A stretch of 53,644 bases of DNA from an uncultured Lachnospiraceae bacterium (lineage in GTDB: Bacteria; Bacillota; Clostridia; Lachnospirales; Lachnospiraceae), in NCBI GenBank assembly GCA_934437985.1, contig CAKSBI010000011.1:1-53644 (forward strand), in the 5' to 3' direction. Below the pieces are notes generated by a model. That model saw only the letters and a list, made by a program, of their open reading frames with translations. It had not been told where the DNA came from and did not search any database. The position numbers were made by a program, and so were the translations under genes. Shown one piece after another: positions 17,093 to 26,423 of this stretch (positions are counted from its first letter, which is position 1; the number at the start of each line of letters is the position of its first letter).

Positions 17093-17746
17093 ATGGGTTT
17101 CATTAAATCCTTTAGGGAAGAGCTTGCGATCATCAAAGAGCGTGATCCTGCGATCAAGTCTTCCATGGAGGTTTTACTTTACCCAAGCTTTTGGGCAATA
17201 CTTCATTACAGGACGGCACATAAGCTTTATAATAAGAAGCATTATTTTCTGGCAAGGTGGCTTTCACAACGTACGGCACATAAGACCGGTATTGAGATCC
17301 ACCCGGGGGCACAGATTGGAAAGGGGTTATTCATTGACCACGGACATGGTGTTGTAATTGGGGAGACAACGATCATCGGAGATAATGTCACCCTGTATCA
17401 GGGGGTTACCCTTGGTGGTAATGGCAAAGAGCATGGCAAGCGCCACCCGACTATTGGCAATAACGTTATGATAAGTGCCGGTGCACGAGTTCTCGGTTCA
17501 TTTACCGTAGGCGACAATTCAAAGATAGGCTCAGGCTCTGTCGTATTATCTGAGGTTCCACCCAATTCGACAGTTGTCGGGGTTCCGGGACGTGTCGTGA
17601 AACAGGATAACGAGCGGATTCCACGTGAAGAGCTTGACCACATCCATCTGCCAGATCCGGTTCTTAATGATATTAATGAACTCAGAAAAGAATATAAGAC
17701 ATTGAAAGAAGCATTTGACACATTCACTAAAAATAAGTTAGATTAA
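17093..17746 (+). CDS. cysE: Serine O-acetyltransferase
   Basis: Acetylates L-serine with acetyl-CoA, the first committed step of cysteine synthesis, in the cytosol. The protein has 217 residues, the short Firmicute form. The N-terminal helical part includes PSFWAILHYRTAHKLY; the C-terminal left-handed beta-helix is built of hexapeptide repeats and carries the catalytic IDHGHGVVIGETT and the CoA-site stretch TLGGNGKEHGKRHPTIG. AGGAGG precedes the ATG. Controlled by the cysteine T-box; the next gene, cysS, follows after 37 nt. Confidence 0.96.
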   Translation: MGFIKSFREELAIIKERDPAIKSSMEVLLYPSFWAILHYRTAHKLYNKKHYFLARWLSQRTAHKTGIEIHPGAQIGKGLFIDHGHGVVIGETTIIGDNVTLYQGVTLGGNGKEHGKRHPTIGNNVMISAGARVLGSFTVGDNSKIGSGSVVLSEVPPNSTVVGVPGRVVKQDNERIPREELDHIHLPDPVLNDINELRKEYKTLKEAFDTFTKNKLD

Positions 17747-17783
17747 ATATGTAAGATTATGTATGAAGGAAGGAGTACCCGAT

Positions 17784-19190
17784 ATGAAAATCTACAACAC
17801 ACTCAATAACCGCAAGGAGGAATTAGTTCCAATTGAAGATGGCAGGATAAGAATGTATGTATGCGGACCTACCGTATATAATTACATTCATATAGGTAAT
17901 GCAAGACCTATGATAGTATTTGACACTGTACGACGCTACCTTGAATATAAGGGCTACGAAGTTAATTATGTATCAAACTTTACTGATGTTGATGACAAAA
18001 TTATCGCAAAGGCAAATGAAGAAGGCGTTCCTGCAAGTGAGATTGCTGAGCGTTACACCAAAGCCTGCATCGAAGATATGGAAGGAATGAACGTACGTCC
18101 TGCTACCGTTCATCCAAAAGCAACTGAAGAGATCGACGGAATGATCCAGATGATCCAGACTCTTATCGATAAAGGATACGCCTACGAAAAAAACGGCACT
18201 GTATTTTACCGCACACGTAAGTTCCAGGGATACGGCAAGCTGTCAGGCAAGAACCTTGATGACCTTAATGCAGGTATCCGTATTGCAGTTGATGATGAAA
18301 AAGAGGATCCAATGGACTTCGTACTCTGGAAGCCTAAAAAAGAGGGTGAACCTTACTGGAAGTCACCTTGGAGCGAGGGTCGTCCCGGCTGGCATATTGA
18401 ATGTTCTGTTATGAGCAGCAAGTACCTTGGAACCCAGATTGATATTCACGCAGGCGGCGAGGATCTTATTTTCCCTCACCATGAAAATGAAATTGCGCAG
18501 AGTGAAGCTGCTAACGGCGTTCAATTCTCCAGATATTGGATGCACAATGCATTTCTTAACATTAACAATCACAAGATGTCAAAATCAGCAGGCAATTTCT
18601 TCACAGTTAAAGATATTGCAGAAAAATATCCGCTTCAGGTTCTCCGTTTCTTCATGCTTAACGCACATTACAGAAGCCCGCTTAATTTCAGTGATGACCT
18701 TATGGCATCAGCCGCTGCTTCACTTGAGCGTATCCGCAATGCAGTAAGCAGCCTTAAGTATATTGCTGATATTGCCACTGACAGCGAAGATAGCACATTA
18801 TCAGATGATGATAACAGGTATGTTGAAAGCCTTAATGCCCTTAAAGCTAAGTTTGAAGCTTCAATGGATGATGATTTCAATACAGCTGACGCAATTGCTG
18901 CAATATTTGAGATAGTTAAGCTTGCTAACTCATATGTAACAGCTAACACACCAAAGTCCCTTATTAATAAGACAAGAGGGCTTATCATATCCTTATGCGG
19001 CATTCTCGGAATTATCTGCGAAGAAAAAGAGGAGCTTCTTGACGCAGATATCGAAGCACTCATCAACGAACGTCAGGCTGCACGTAAAGAACGTAATTTT
19101 GCAAGGGCTGATGAGATACGAAATGAGCTTGAAGCCATGGGAATCATTCTTGAAGACACAAGGGAAGGTGTAAGATGGAAAAGAGCCTGA
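17784..19190 (+). CDS. cysS: Cysteine--tRNA ligase
   Basis: Charges tRNA-Cys. 468 residues with the class I signatures HIGN (in [11 protein letters not shown], residues 36-39) and KMSKS (in [13 protein letters not shown]), and the zinc ligand Cys27 in YVCGPTVYN. The ATG at 17784 is preferred over the in-frame ATG at 17763 because GGAAGGAG sits 8 nt before it and homologues start MKIYNT. It lies behind the T-box with cysE, so both respond to cysteine starvation. The end overlaps mrnC by 16 bases. Confidence 0.96.
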   Translation: MKIYNTLNNRKEELVPIEDGRIRMYVCGPTVYNYIHIGNARPMIVFDTVRRYLEYKGYEVNYVSNFTDVDDKIIAKANEEGVPASEIAERYTKACIEDMEGMNVRPATVHPKATEEIDGMIQMIQTLIDKGYAYEKNGTVFYRTRKFQGYGKLSGKNLDDLNAGIRIAVDDEKEDPMDFVLWKPKKEGEPYWKSPWSEGRPGWHIECSVMSSKYLGTQIDIHAGGEDLIFPHHENEIAQSEAANGVQFSRYWMHNAFLNINNHKMSKSAGNFFTVKDIAEKYPLQVLRFFMLNAHYRSPLNFSDDLMASAAASLERIRNAVSSLKYIADIATDSEDSTLSDDDNRYVESLNALKAKFEASMDDDFNTADAIAAIFEIVKLANSYVTANTPKSLINKTRGLIISLCGILGIICEEKEELLDADIEALINERQAARKERNFARADEIRNELEAMGIILEDTREGVRWKRA

Positions 19191-19606
19191 GTAATCTTCC
19201 TGAACTGATACAGGAAGCCTATGGATACAAAAAGCAGAACCCTGGGCAGCTATCCCCGCTCACACTCGCATTTATTGGAGATACCGTTTTCGACCTGATT
19301 GTAAGAACCAGAGTAATTCTCCGTGGTAATGCACAGGTTAACAAGCTGCACAAAAGTGCAAGCTCCGTAGTTAACGCAACAACCCAGGCTGAGCTTATAC
19401 ATGAGCTTCTGCCGATGCTCACAGAAGAAGAAATGGCTATATTCAGGCGTGGGCGTAATGCCAAGTCACATACAACTGCCAAAAATGCAAGTGTAAGTGA
19501 TTACAAAACCGCAACGGGATTTGAAGCATTGCTTGGCTGGCTGTACCTGAAGGGAGACATTGACAGAATAACCGAACTGGTATTACCATTACTTAAGAAC
19601 CGGTAA
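19175..19606 (+). CDS. mrnC: Mini-ribonuclease III
   Basis: Ribonuclease III catalytic domain without the RNA-binding domain; it trims the ends of 23S rRNA precursor in Firmicutes. 143 residues, the usual length. Catalytic acidic residues are visible in LAFIGDTVFDLIVR and in the signature GFEALLGWLYL. Overlap with cysS by 16 bases indicates coupled translation; the same order is found in Bacillus. Confidence 0.94.
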   Translation: MEKSLSNLPELIQEAYGYKKQNPGQLSPLTLAFIGDTVFDLIVRTRVILRGNAQVNKLHKSASSVVNATTQAELIHELLPMLTEEEMAIFRRGRNAKSHTTAKNASVSDYKTATGFEALLGWLYLKGDIDRITELVLPLLKNR

Positions 19607-19697
19607 AGCACCATTTTACCACACATTTCCCGGTGTTATTATTGACCGGTGTTTTAGGCAATGCCACCAACTATTAATATTAATTGGAGAATACTAT

Positions 19698-20441
19698 ATG
19701 AGATATGAAGAATCCGTCTGCGAAGGCAGAAACCCGGTGCTTGAAGCATTCCGCTCAGGCAAAACGATAGACAAGTTATTTGTACTTGACGGCTGTCACG
19801 ACGGCCCTGTCCAAACTATTCTTCGTGAAGCAAAAAAGAAGGATACAATTGTTAATTATGTTAAAAAAGAGAGACTTGACCAGCTTTCCGAGACCGGCAG
19901 ACACCAGGGGGTAATTGCATACCTGGCTGCTTACGGATACGCTGAAGTATCTGATATACTTGACCGCGCTGCCGGAAAAAATGAGCCTCCATTTATCATA
20001 ATTCTTGATGGCATTGAAGACCCACATAACCTTGGAGCAATTATCCGTACCGCTAACCTTGCCGGTGCACACGGAATCATTATTCCAAAGCATGGTGCAA
20101 GCGGACTTACCGCAACAGTCGCAAGGGCTTCCGCCGGTGCAGTCAATTATACCCCGGTTGCCAAGGTTACCAATATAACAAGAACTATGGAAGACCTGAA
20201 AAAACAAGGATTATGGTTTGTATGTGCTGCTGCCGATGGCGACACAATGTACAAGCTTAATCTTACAGGTCCTATAGGACTTGTAATCGGAAATGAAGGC
20301 AGTGGAGTAAGCAGGCTTGTACGTGAAAGCTGCGATATGACCGCTGCAATCCCGATGAATGGTGATATCGACTCACTTAATGCGTCAGTTGCAACAGGCG
20401 TGCTTGCATATGAAATCGTACGCCAGAGACTACAATATTGA
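19698..20441 (+). CDS. rlmB: 23S rRNA 2'-O-ribose methyltransferase RlmB (TrmH family)
   Basis: SPOUT-class SAM methyltransferase, predicted to methylate G2251 of 23S rRNA. 247 residues. The N-terminal substrate-binding domain starts with CEGRNPVLEAFRSGK. The knot domain shows the three motifs: ILDGIEDPHNLGAIIRTAN, LVIGNEGSGVSRLV and IPMNGDIDSLNASVATGVLAYEI. Separated from mrnC by 91 nt that contain two CCGGTGTT copies but no evident terminator, so cotranscription with the cys operon is likely. Confidence 0.93.
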   Translation: MRYEESVCEGRNPVLEAFRSGKTIDKLFVLDGCHDGPVQTILREAKKKDTIVNYVKKERLDQLSETGRHQGVIAYLAAYGYAEVSDILDRAAGKNEPPFIIILDGIEDPHNLGAIIRTANLAGAHGIIIPKHGASGLTATVARASAGAVNYTPVAKVTNITRTMEDLKKQGLWFVCAAADGDTMYKLNLTGPIGLVIGNEGSGVSRLVRESCDMTAAIPMNGDIDSLNASVATGVLAYEIVRQRLQY

Positions 20442-20522
20442 GAACATATGATACTTTTGGGAACAGACTAAAATATCTTATTGATAATGCCACAATCAGA
20501 TAACAGCATTTTAGGAGACAAC

Positions 20523-21161
20523 ATGACCTATTATATTGAAGACCTTGACCGGATGTCTGATACAAGACTATTAGACATTATTCATAATGACCCTGAAAAT
20601 TCGTCTTTTGTGATGGACTATTTTATAGAACGCCACAAAGGACTTGTCCGTATCCAGGCACGCTCACTTTTTTTAATCGGAGGTGACAGAGAGGATCTTC
20701 TTCAGGAGGGCATGATAGGGCTGTATAAGGCTTTGCGTGAATTTGACCCTGCTATATCAGATAACTTTGAGGGCTTTGCAAAAACGATTGTTTACCAACA
20801 GATGTGCAATGCTATAAAAGCGTCCACCCGCAAGAAAAACCTTCCTCTTAATGATTATATCTCATTTAGTTCCCCCGTTGCAGGCCAGGGAAATAACGAA
20901 ACATCACAGGTACTTTTGTCTGATGTTATCATGGCTGCCACTAATTCCAATCCTGAGGAACTAATTATTGACAAAGAGAATGCTTCTATGATAGAATATG
21001 AACTTGGAAAGCGTCTTAGTAAGCTTGAGAAGTCAGTATATGATATGTATACTGCAGGAATGGATTACAGACAGATTGCCGAAGCACTCTGCCGTACTCC
21101 TAAAGCAATAGATAATGCATTAACAAGAATACGCAATAAGCTTTCTGCAATGCTCTCGTAG
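20523..21161 (+). CDS. sigH: RNA polymerase sigma factor of the SigH (Spo0H) type
   Basis: Sigma-70 family factor of 212 residues. Region 2 contains DLLQEGMIGLYKALREFD (core binding and -10 recognition) and region 4 near the end contains YRQIAEALCRTPKAIDNALTR, a helix-turn-helix for the -35 box. Both its size and its position after cysS-mrnC-rlmB match Bacillus sigH, which controls early sporulation and stationary-phase genes. The ATG at 20523 follows AGGAG closely; an in-frame upstream start has no such site. The stop codon lies inside the tRNA-Thr gene. Confidence 0.88.
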   Translation: MTYYIEDLDRMSDTRLLDIIHNDPENSSFVMDYFIERHKGLVRIQARSLFLIGGDREDLLQEGMIGLYKALREFDPAISDNFEGFAKTIVYQQMCNAIKASTRKKNLPLNDYISFSSPVAGQGNNETSQVLLSDVIMAATNSNPEELIIDKENASMIEYELGKRLSKLEKSVYDMYTAGMDYRQIAEALCRTPKAIDNALTRIRNKLSAMLS

Positions 21162-21224
21162 CTCAGCCGGTAGAGCGTCCGCTTGGTAAGCGGGAGGTCA
21201 GCAGTTCAAGTCTGCCCGAGAGCT
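21152..21224 (+). tRNA. tRNA-Thr (GGT anticodon)
   Basis: A full cloverleaf: acceptor GCTCTCG (21152-21158) with CGAGAGC (21217-21223), D-arm GCTC...GAGC, anticodon stem TCCGC/GCGGG with loop TTGGTAA (anticodon GGT, threonine), variable AGGTC and T loop TTCAAGT. No CCA is encoded. The first 10 bases overlap the end of sigH, whose last codons and TAG stop are the acceptor strand itself. Confidence 0.93.
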
Positions 21225-21235
21225 TTTATATCCGG

Positions 21236-21275
21236 TATGGCACTATTCACTGTTAGTGGAGGGTGCTTTTTTATA
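21236..21275 (+). terminator. Rho-independent terminator after tRNA-Thr
   Basis: GCACTATTCAC-TGTTA-GTGGAGGGTGC followed by TTTTTT, about 15 nt after the tRNA end; it closes the sigH/tRNA transcript. The stem has an internal mismatch. Confidence 0.7.
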
Positions 21276-21310
21276 TTACAGGCTTACATGCATCCGGCAA
21301 TAATTATATA

Positions 21311-21529
21311 TTAAAAACTATTGTACTGACATGCAATAAAATATACAAGAAGAACAGTCAGTACCATAACCATCAATAAATTAGCCAGCAATTTCGCCTG
21401 GCCGTTAATCTCACCGGCTTCCTCGCAGAATTCATCACTAAGATGCTCCATATTGATTTCATATTCATTTTTATATGTTCCATCATTAGCATTATCAAAA
21501 ATATCATTAATTGTAATTTTATCTGTCAT
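21311..21529 (-). CDS. Small single-pass membrane protein
   Basis: 72 residues. The N-terminal 45 are acidic and polar (SDEFCEEAGEINGQAK); the C-terminus is one clear membrane helix (LLANLLMVMVLTVLLVYFIAC). The ATG follows GGGAG by a good distance, and no other gene fits here. I do not recognise the family. It stands between the sigH/tRNA terminator and araA on the opposite strand. Confidence 0.6.
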   Translation of the reverse strand: MTDKITINDIFDNANDGTYKNEYEINMEHLSDEFCEEAGEINGQAKLLANLLMVMVLTVLLVYFIACQYNSF

Positions 21530-21686
21530 GGTAATCTCCCTTTCATTTATAATTTTAATGTATATTAATGTTAATTTTATATATTAATTCGCATGCCGGG
21601 CGGATTTCTTACATTCATTTTAAAAATTTTGCCACTATTTTCAGATTATTTTTAAACTCCTGACCCATTCTGTCCTCAAATTATAC

Positions 21687-21740
21687 TTGAATACAGACAG
21701 TATATAATGTTATACTCGTATTAGGGATGTAGTTACATCC
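21687..21740 (+). promoter_or_regulatory. araA promoter and palindromic operator
   Basis: TTGAAT (21687-21692) and TATACT (21711-21716) are spaced by 18 bp. Directly at the expected start lies GGATGTA-GT-TACATCC (21725-21740), a perfect 7-bp inverted repeat suited to a dimeric repressor. A second -10-like TATAAT is at 21703-21708. AraR control is plausible but inferred. Confidence 0.55.
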
Positions 21741-21776
21741 GATTCAAAAATCTATATATTACAGGAGGGTTTTTTA

Positions 21777-23243
21777 ATGCGAAAACTTGAATTCTGGTTT
21801 ATTGTCGGCTCACAGTCCCTGTATGGCCCCGGAGTACTTGACACAGTTGCAAAAAGAGCACAGGAGATGGCAGATGAGCTTTCAAAAGTTCTTCCATATC
21901 CGTTAATTTACAAGGTTACAGCCAAGACCAATAAGGAGATTGCCGATATAGTTAAAGAGGCTAATCATGATGATAATTGTGCCGGTATCATTACATGGTG
22001 CCACACATTCTCCCCTAGTAAGATGTGGATAAATGGACTTGCAAGTCTCCAGAAGCCATACTGCCATCTTGCTACACAGTACAACCGCGAGATTCCTAAT
22101 GAAGAGATCGATATGGACTTCATGAACCTTAACCAGGCTGCACACGGTGACAGGGAACATGGATTTATCGGTGCAAGACTTCGTATGCCGCGCAAGGTTA
22201 TCGCCGGATTCTGGCAGGATTCCAAGGTACATGACCGTCTTACAGACTGGATGAAGGCTGCTGTCGGTGTTGCCGCTTCCAGGGAAATGAAGGTTATGCG
22301 TTTTGGCGACAATATGCGTGACGTTGCAGTTACGGAAGGTGACAAGGTCGAGGTTCAGATCAAGCTCGGATGGGAAGTTAACACATGGGCTGTCGGCGAC
22401 CTTGTAAAAGAAATGAACGCAGTTACAGATGCACAGATCGATGCACTTGTTGAAGAATACAAAGCTGATTACGATATCGCTACTGATGATATGAATGCAA
22501 TCCGCTACCAGGCAAGAGAAGAGATTGCAATGAAGAAAATGATGGACGAGAACGGATGCAGGGCATTCTCTAACACGTTCCAGGATCTTTACGGCATGGA
22601 ACAGCTTCCGGGACTTGCCTCCCAGCATCTTATGGCCCAGGGGTATGGTTACGGCGGAGAAGGTGACTGGAAGGTTGCCGCCATGACATCAATACTTAAG
22701 GCAATGGGTAAGGACGGCAACGGAGCTTCAGCATTTATGGAGGATTATACTTACCATCTTGTTGAAGGACAGGAATATTCACTTGGGGCACATATGCTTG
22801 AGGTGTGTCCGTCAGTTGCAGAGGGCAGACCAAGAATTGAGACCCATCCTCTTGGAATCGGTATGAATGAAAAAGACCCGGCACGTCTAGTATTTGAAGG
22901 AAAAGCCGGCAAGGGTATTGTTGTAAGCCTTATTGATATGGGTGGAAGACTCCGCCTTATCGTTCAGGATATTGAGGCAGTTAAGCCTATTATGCCTATG
23001 CCAAATCTTCCTGTTGCACGCGTTATGTGGAGGGCTATGCCAGACCTTACTACAGGCGTGGAATGCTGGATTACTGCAGGCGGTGCACACCATACAGTAC
23101 TTTCATATGATGTTACAGCTGAACAGATGCGTGACTGGGCAAGAATGATGGACATTGAATTTGTTCACATTGATAAGGATACAACTCCTGAAAAGCTTGA
23201 AGAGGAATTAATGATAAAGGATCTTGTCTGGAAGCTTAAGTAG
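21777..23243 (+). CDS. araA: L-arabinose isomerase
   Basis: Converts L-arabinose to L-ribulose in the cytosol, the entry to arabinose catabolism. 488 residues, full length. Family text includes FWFIVGSQSLYGPGVLDTV at the start, ITWCHTFSPSKMWI, HGDREHGFIGARLR, GEGDWKVAAMTSILKAMG and the C-terminal metal-site region with ITAGGAHHTVLS. AGGAGGG precedes the ATG by 7 nt. No araB, araD or transporter is nearby, so the rest of the pathway must be elsewhere; a palindrome at the transcription start suggests sugar-responsive repression. Confidence 0.97.
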   Translation: MRKLEFWFIVGSQSLYGPGVLDTVAKRAQEMADELSKVLPYPLIYKVTAKTNKEIADIVKEANHDDNCAGIITWCHTFSPSKMWINGLASLQKPYCHLATQYNREIPNEEIDMDFMNLNQAAHGDREHGFIGARLRMPRKVIAGFWQDSKVHDRLTDWMKAAVGVAASREMKVMRFGDNMRDVAVTEGDKVEVQIKLGWEVNTWAVGDLVKEMNAVTDAQIDALVEEYKADYDIATDDMNAIRYQAREEIAMKKMMDENGCRAFSNTFQDLYGMEQLPGLASQHLMAQGYGYGGEGDWKVAAMTSILKAMGKDGNGASAFMEDYTYHLVEGQEYSLGAHMLEVCPSVAEGRPRIETHPLGIGMNEKDPARLVFEGKAGKGIVVSLIDMGGRLRLIVQDIEAVKPIMPMPNLPVARVMWRAMPDLTTGVECWITAGGAHHTVLSYDVTAEQMRDWARMMDIEFVHIDKDTTPEKLEEELMIKDLVWKLK

Positions 23244-23346
23244 TTTTCAGGTGTATTGTATTCAGGGAAATATGATACAAAATGCCGGATAATATAATAA
23301 GTAATCTGTAGATTGTATTATGTGATTATTTGGAGGTATGCTGCGT

Positions 23347-24075
23347 ATGGGCGATAGATTATTCCATATACTTTTTTATGGAACGTTATCTGTGCTCTAC
23401 GCAGCATTGCTATTCCTTGATATCCGCAGCAGCTACGTAATGAGCACATATATAAAATATGTATCAATTATCTTATGCTTTGCTGCCGCATTATATACGG
23501 GCATTAATAACAGACAGCCACTTGTTGCAGTAACCTCCGCACTTACACTGTTTGCAGACACTTTTTTACTGCTTCTGGATGACCACTATATAGCCGGTGT
23601 AACCGCTTTTGCAATTATCCAGACATTATTTGGTATATATATCGAATTTTTACGTAACATCAGATATATATTTTTATCAAGAATAATGATATATGCAATA
23701 GCTGTAATCTTAATATTATCCGTTCCAGGCACGGACGGAGTTGCAATTGTATCAGCCTGGTCGTATGTTAACCTTGTGTTAAATGTATTTCAGCTGACAC
23801 AAGGGCTTCTGTCAGCTTCTAATACAAAATATAAGCATAAGATAAGCGCACAATACAAAAAGCATCTTGCCCTGCTTACGGCAGGAATGTGGCTGTTCCT
23901 AGGCTGTGATACGTGTGTGGGGCTGACCAACCTGAGTGCTTATATTCCCGGTTCGATAACAGGCACTGCCCTTTTGACAGTCTCATTTCTTATGTGGGTA
24001 TTCTATCTGCCATCACAGGTATTGATAGTAAGTGCTTTCATGTATAACCCTGACAAGAGCTGCAGTACAGGATGA
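23347..24075 (+). CDS. Multi-pass membrane protein, possibly YhhN-like
   Basis: 242 residues with about seven or eight hydrophobic helices and short loops. TSALTLFADTFLLLLDDHYIAG followed by TAFAIIQTLFG is reminiscent of YhhN/TMEM86 (lysoplasmalogenase) proteins, but the match is weak. The ATG at 23347 is chosen because GGAGG (23332-23336) is 10 nt before it; the in-frame ATG at 23338 is too close to that site. It may be cotranscribed with the next gene. Confidence 0.6.
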   Translation: MGDRLFHILFYGTLSVLYAALLFLDIRSSYVMSTYIKYVSIILCFAAALYTGINNRQPLVAVTSALTLFADTFLLLLDDHYIAGVTAFAIIQTLFGIYIEFLRNIRYIFLSRIMIYAIAVILILSVPGTDGVAIVSAWSYVNLVLNVFQLTQGLLSASNTKYKHKISAQYKKHLALLTAGMWLFLGCDTCVGLTNLSAYIPGSITGTALLTVSFLMWVFYLPSQVLIVSAFMYNPDKSCSTG

Positions 24076-24129
24076 GTATAGTCAACAACAATGGAATAAC
24101 AGACCTGATAATATTGAGGTAATAAAAAA

Positions 24130-24834
24130 ATGAACGATCATAATGCATTGTATGAACCAAAAGCTTTTATTAATAATATAACTTCCAGAATTATATACGT
24201 ATTTACAGCAATTATAACGGCAGCATTTATACTGTCATTGTCTATTGCCGCACCCATTCTTATCAGACCATTTTATTATGCCCAGATCAGCATGCGTAAT
24301 CTCGAAGCAGAAACCGGGTTTACGCGCGAACAGATTAAAGAGGCATATGATGATATGGTTGATTATTGCATAGGTATTAACCCTGAATTTGGTACAGGTG
24401 ACCTCAGATGGTCAGAATCCGGCAAGTCGCATTTTGATGATGTCAGGGCGCTGTTCTTACTTGACCTGAGAATTCTTGCAATAAGCCTGGTACTGCTTGC
24501 AGTATATCTCGTATACTCCGGACGCAGGAACAGACCTGGCACTTATAATGGACGTTCTCCACTATACTATGGTGCAGCAGGTCTGCTTATTACATTTATA
24601 ATTATAGGCGGTATGTGTGCACTAAACTTTAACAATGCATTCACTGTATTCCACAAAATCTTCTTTCCGGGCAGAAACAACTGGTTATTTGATCCCGGAA
24701 CCGATGAGATTATTAAGGTATTACCTGAAGGCTTCTTTGCCAGCTGCGCAATCCTTATCCTTGCTGTTATGATAATCGTATGTACCACAGTAATTATTTT
24801 AACCCGCAAAAAATACAAAAAGCATAAAATATAA
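24130..24834 (+). CDS. TIGR01906/DUF1461 family integral membrane protein
   Basis: 234 residues with four membrane helices: one near 20-48, then an extracellular segment with AETGFTREQIKEAYDDMVDY and LRWSESGKSHFDDVRALF, then helices at about 115-135, 150-170 and 205-228. This layout and text are those of the DUF1461 (TIGR01906) family of unknown function found across Firmicutes. GAGG precedes the ATG. It ends only 6 bp from the oppositely oriented HD-GYP gene, with no visible terminator between. Confidence 0.8.
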   Translation: MNDHNALYEPKAFINNITSRIIYVFTAIITAAFILSLSIAAPILIRPFYYAQISMRNLEAETGFTREQIKEAYDDMVDYCIGINPEFGTGDLRWSESGKSHFDDVRALFLLDLRILAISLVLLAVYLVYSGRRNRPGTYNGRSPLYYGAAGLLITFIIIGGMCALNFNNAFTVFHKIFFPGRNNWLFDPGTDEIIKVLPEGFFASCAILILAVMIIVCTTVIILTRKKYKKHKI

Positions 24835-24840
24835 TATTGT

Positions 24841-26301
24841 CTATTGCAGGTCTCTTACCTTATCAAGTGCCACAGCTACACGCTCCCGCAGATACACAGT
24901 CGTTGCAGGCTTAACAATATAATCATTCGCCCCGAGTGAAAAACATTTCATTACTGTTTCCCTGTCACCTTTGCCACTAAGGAAAATAAACGGAGTATCC
25001 TTCATTCCAAGCCTCTTAAGCTGCTTAACTAATGTATAGCCATCCATCGCAGGCATCTCAATGTCAACTATCATAAGGTCAGGCCATCCATGTTCAGCGA
25101 TATATTCGATTGCCTCAACACCTGACTTTGCCATCCATACATTATATTCATCATCAAGCATCTGTCTTGTGTGCAGCAGATTGATCATTACATCATCAAC
25201 GAGCAGTATGGTTTCCTTGCCTTTAAGCGGTTTAAAGTTCTTAATCTCATTAAGAAGGTCTATCTCACCTACATAATCAGATGGCATTATTCCGGATTCA
25301 ACTATGCTAATATCAGAATATTCCGGAGCGGTAAGGTCAATAATCTCACCTGTTGACTTTATCTTGACCTTCGGGCGTAATGCGTCTGACGTATGCTCAT
25401 ATACAATTGCTTCTATTCCATCAGACAGCTTCACATCAATTCCCGGCGGATATGCAGGAAGTGTCTGGAGCATTGCATCAACTACCATCCTGTCAAATAA
25501 TATATCACGTCCACCCTTCAGATATTCAAATGCGTCCGCAGGTGCATATGGATCCTTATAGGGTCTCTTACTCGTAAGCGCATCATATACATCAACTGCA
25601 TGGATAATCTTTGCAAGAAGCGGAATCTTATCACCTGTCCTTTGTAACGGATATCCACTGCCATTTTCATTCTCATGGTGAAAATATACTGCCTGCTTGA
25701 CAACAGAAGATACGCTCCGGCTCTTTCCAAGAATTTCCATCGATTTTTGCGGATGTGTCTTAATCACATCATATTCTTCATCTGTAAGCTTCCCCGGCTT
25801 ATTAAGTATCTCTTCAGGAATACTCATCTTTCCAAGGTCATGACATATCGCAGCCTGTGACAGATAGCTTATATCCTGACCATTTAACCCAAGCTTTTTA
25901 CCTACAATAACAGCAAATACAGCAACATTAACTGAATGATGAAATGTGTAGTCATCAAAGCTCCTAAGGTCGATCAGATCAACATTAATCTGGTCCTTAG
26001 ACATAATCTCGTTAACAATATTAGTTGAAACATTGATTATATGTCCAATATTCTCATTCCTTACTGCTTCAATACCGGAACGGAACAAATCATCACTGAT
26101 TGCTTCATTAACAACAATATCCTCTGATATCCTGTCTGATATATATACACCGCTGTATCCACGGCTTTTAAGGTACTCTACATAATCCTCCGTCAGCGTT
26201 GTTCCCTTAACAAGCATGGCAGCAGTCTCTGTATTATCACCAATAATATCTCTTCCCAGAATCATTCCCACACTGATTGCCTCTATCGGAATATACCTCA
26301 T
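24841..26301 (-). CDS. HD-GYP phosphodiesterase with C-terminal receiver domain
   Basis: Predicted cyclic-di-GMP hydrolase, 486 residues from the ATG at 26301. A short N-terminal domain (MRYIPIEAISVGMILGRDI) precedes the HD-GYP domain, with CHDLGKMSIPEEIL (HD near 154-155), HHENENGSGYP (about 208-216) and IIHAVDVYDALTSKRPYK. The C-terminal third is a response-regulator receiver domain (ILLVDDVMINLLHTRQML), phospho-acceptor Asp413 in MIVDIEMPAMDGY, with FLSGKG and DYIVKPA. The usual order is receiver first; here it is reversed. No kinase partner lies next to it. Promoter region 26302-26423 holds no other gene. Confidence 0.9.
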   Translation of the reverse strand: MRYIPIEAISVGMILGRDIIGDNTETAAMLVKGTTLTEDYVEYLKSRGYSGVYISDRISEDIVVNEAISDDLFRSGIEAVRNENIGHIINVSTNIVNEIMSKDQINVDLIDLRSFDDYTFHHSVNVAVFAVIVGKKLGLNGQDISYLSQAAICHDLGKMSIPEEILNKPGKLTDEEYDVIKTHPQKSMEILGKSRSVSSVVKQAVYFHHENENGSGYPLQRTGDKIPLLAKIIHAVDVYDALTSKRPYKDPYAPADAFEYLKGGRDILFDRMVVDAMLQTLPAYPPGIDVKLSDGIEAIVYEHTSDALRPKVKIKSTGEIIDLTAPEYSDISIVESGIMPSDYVGEIDLLNEIKNFKPLKGKETILLVDDVMINLLHTRQMLDDEYNVWMAKSGVEAIEYIAEHGWPDLMIVDIEMPAMDGYTLVKQLKRLGMKDTPFIFLSGKGDRETVMKCFSLGANDYIVKPATTVYLRERVAVALDKVRDLQ

Positions 26302-26423
26302 AACATGATCACCCACCTTTATTACTATGCAAACTTATATAACAATATTATATCAGATATATACATAATTTGTACACTATCCAAATGGGTAGTTTTATAA
26401 AAATTGGACTCCACATTAATCCC

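Noticed and set aside
21903..22628. 241-codon minus-strand frame within araA
   Set aside because: Lies wholly inside the well-supported araA coding sequence, in antisense, without a start signal.
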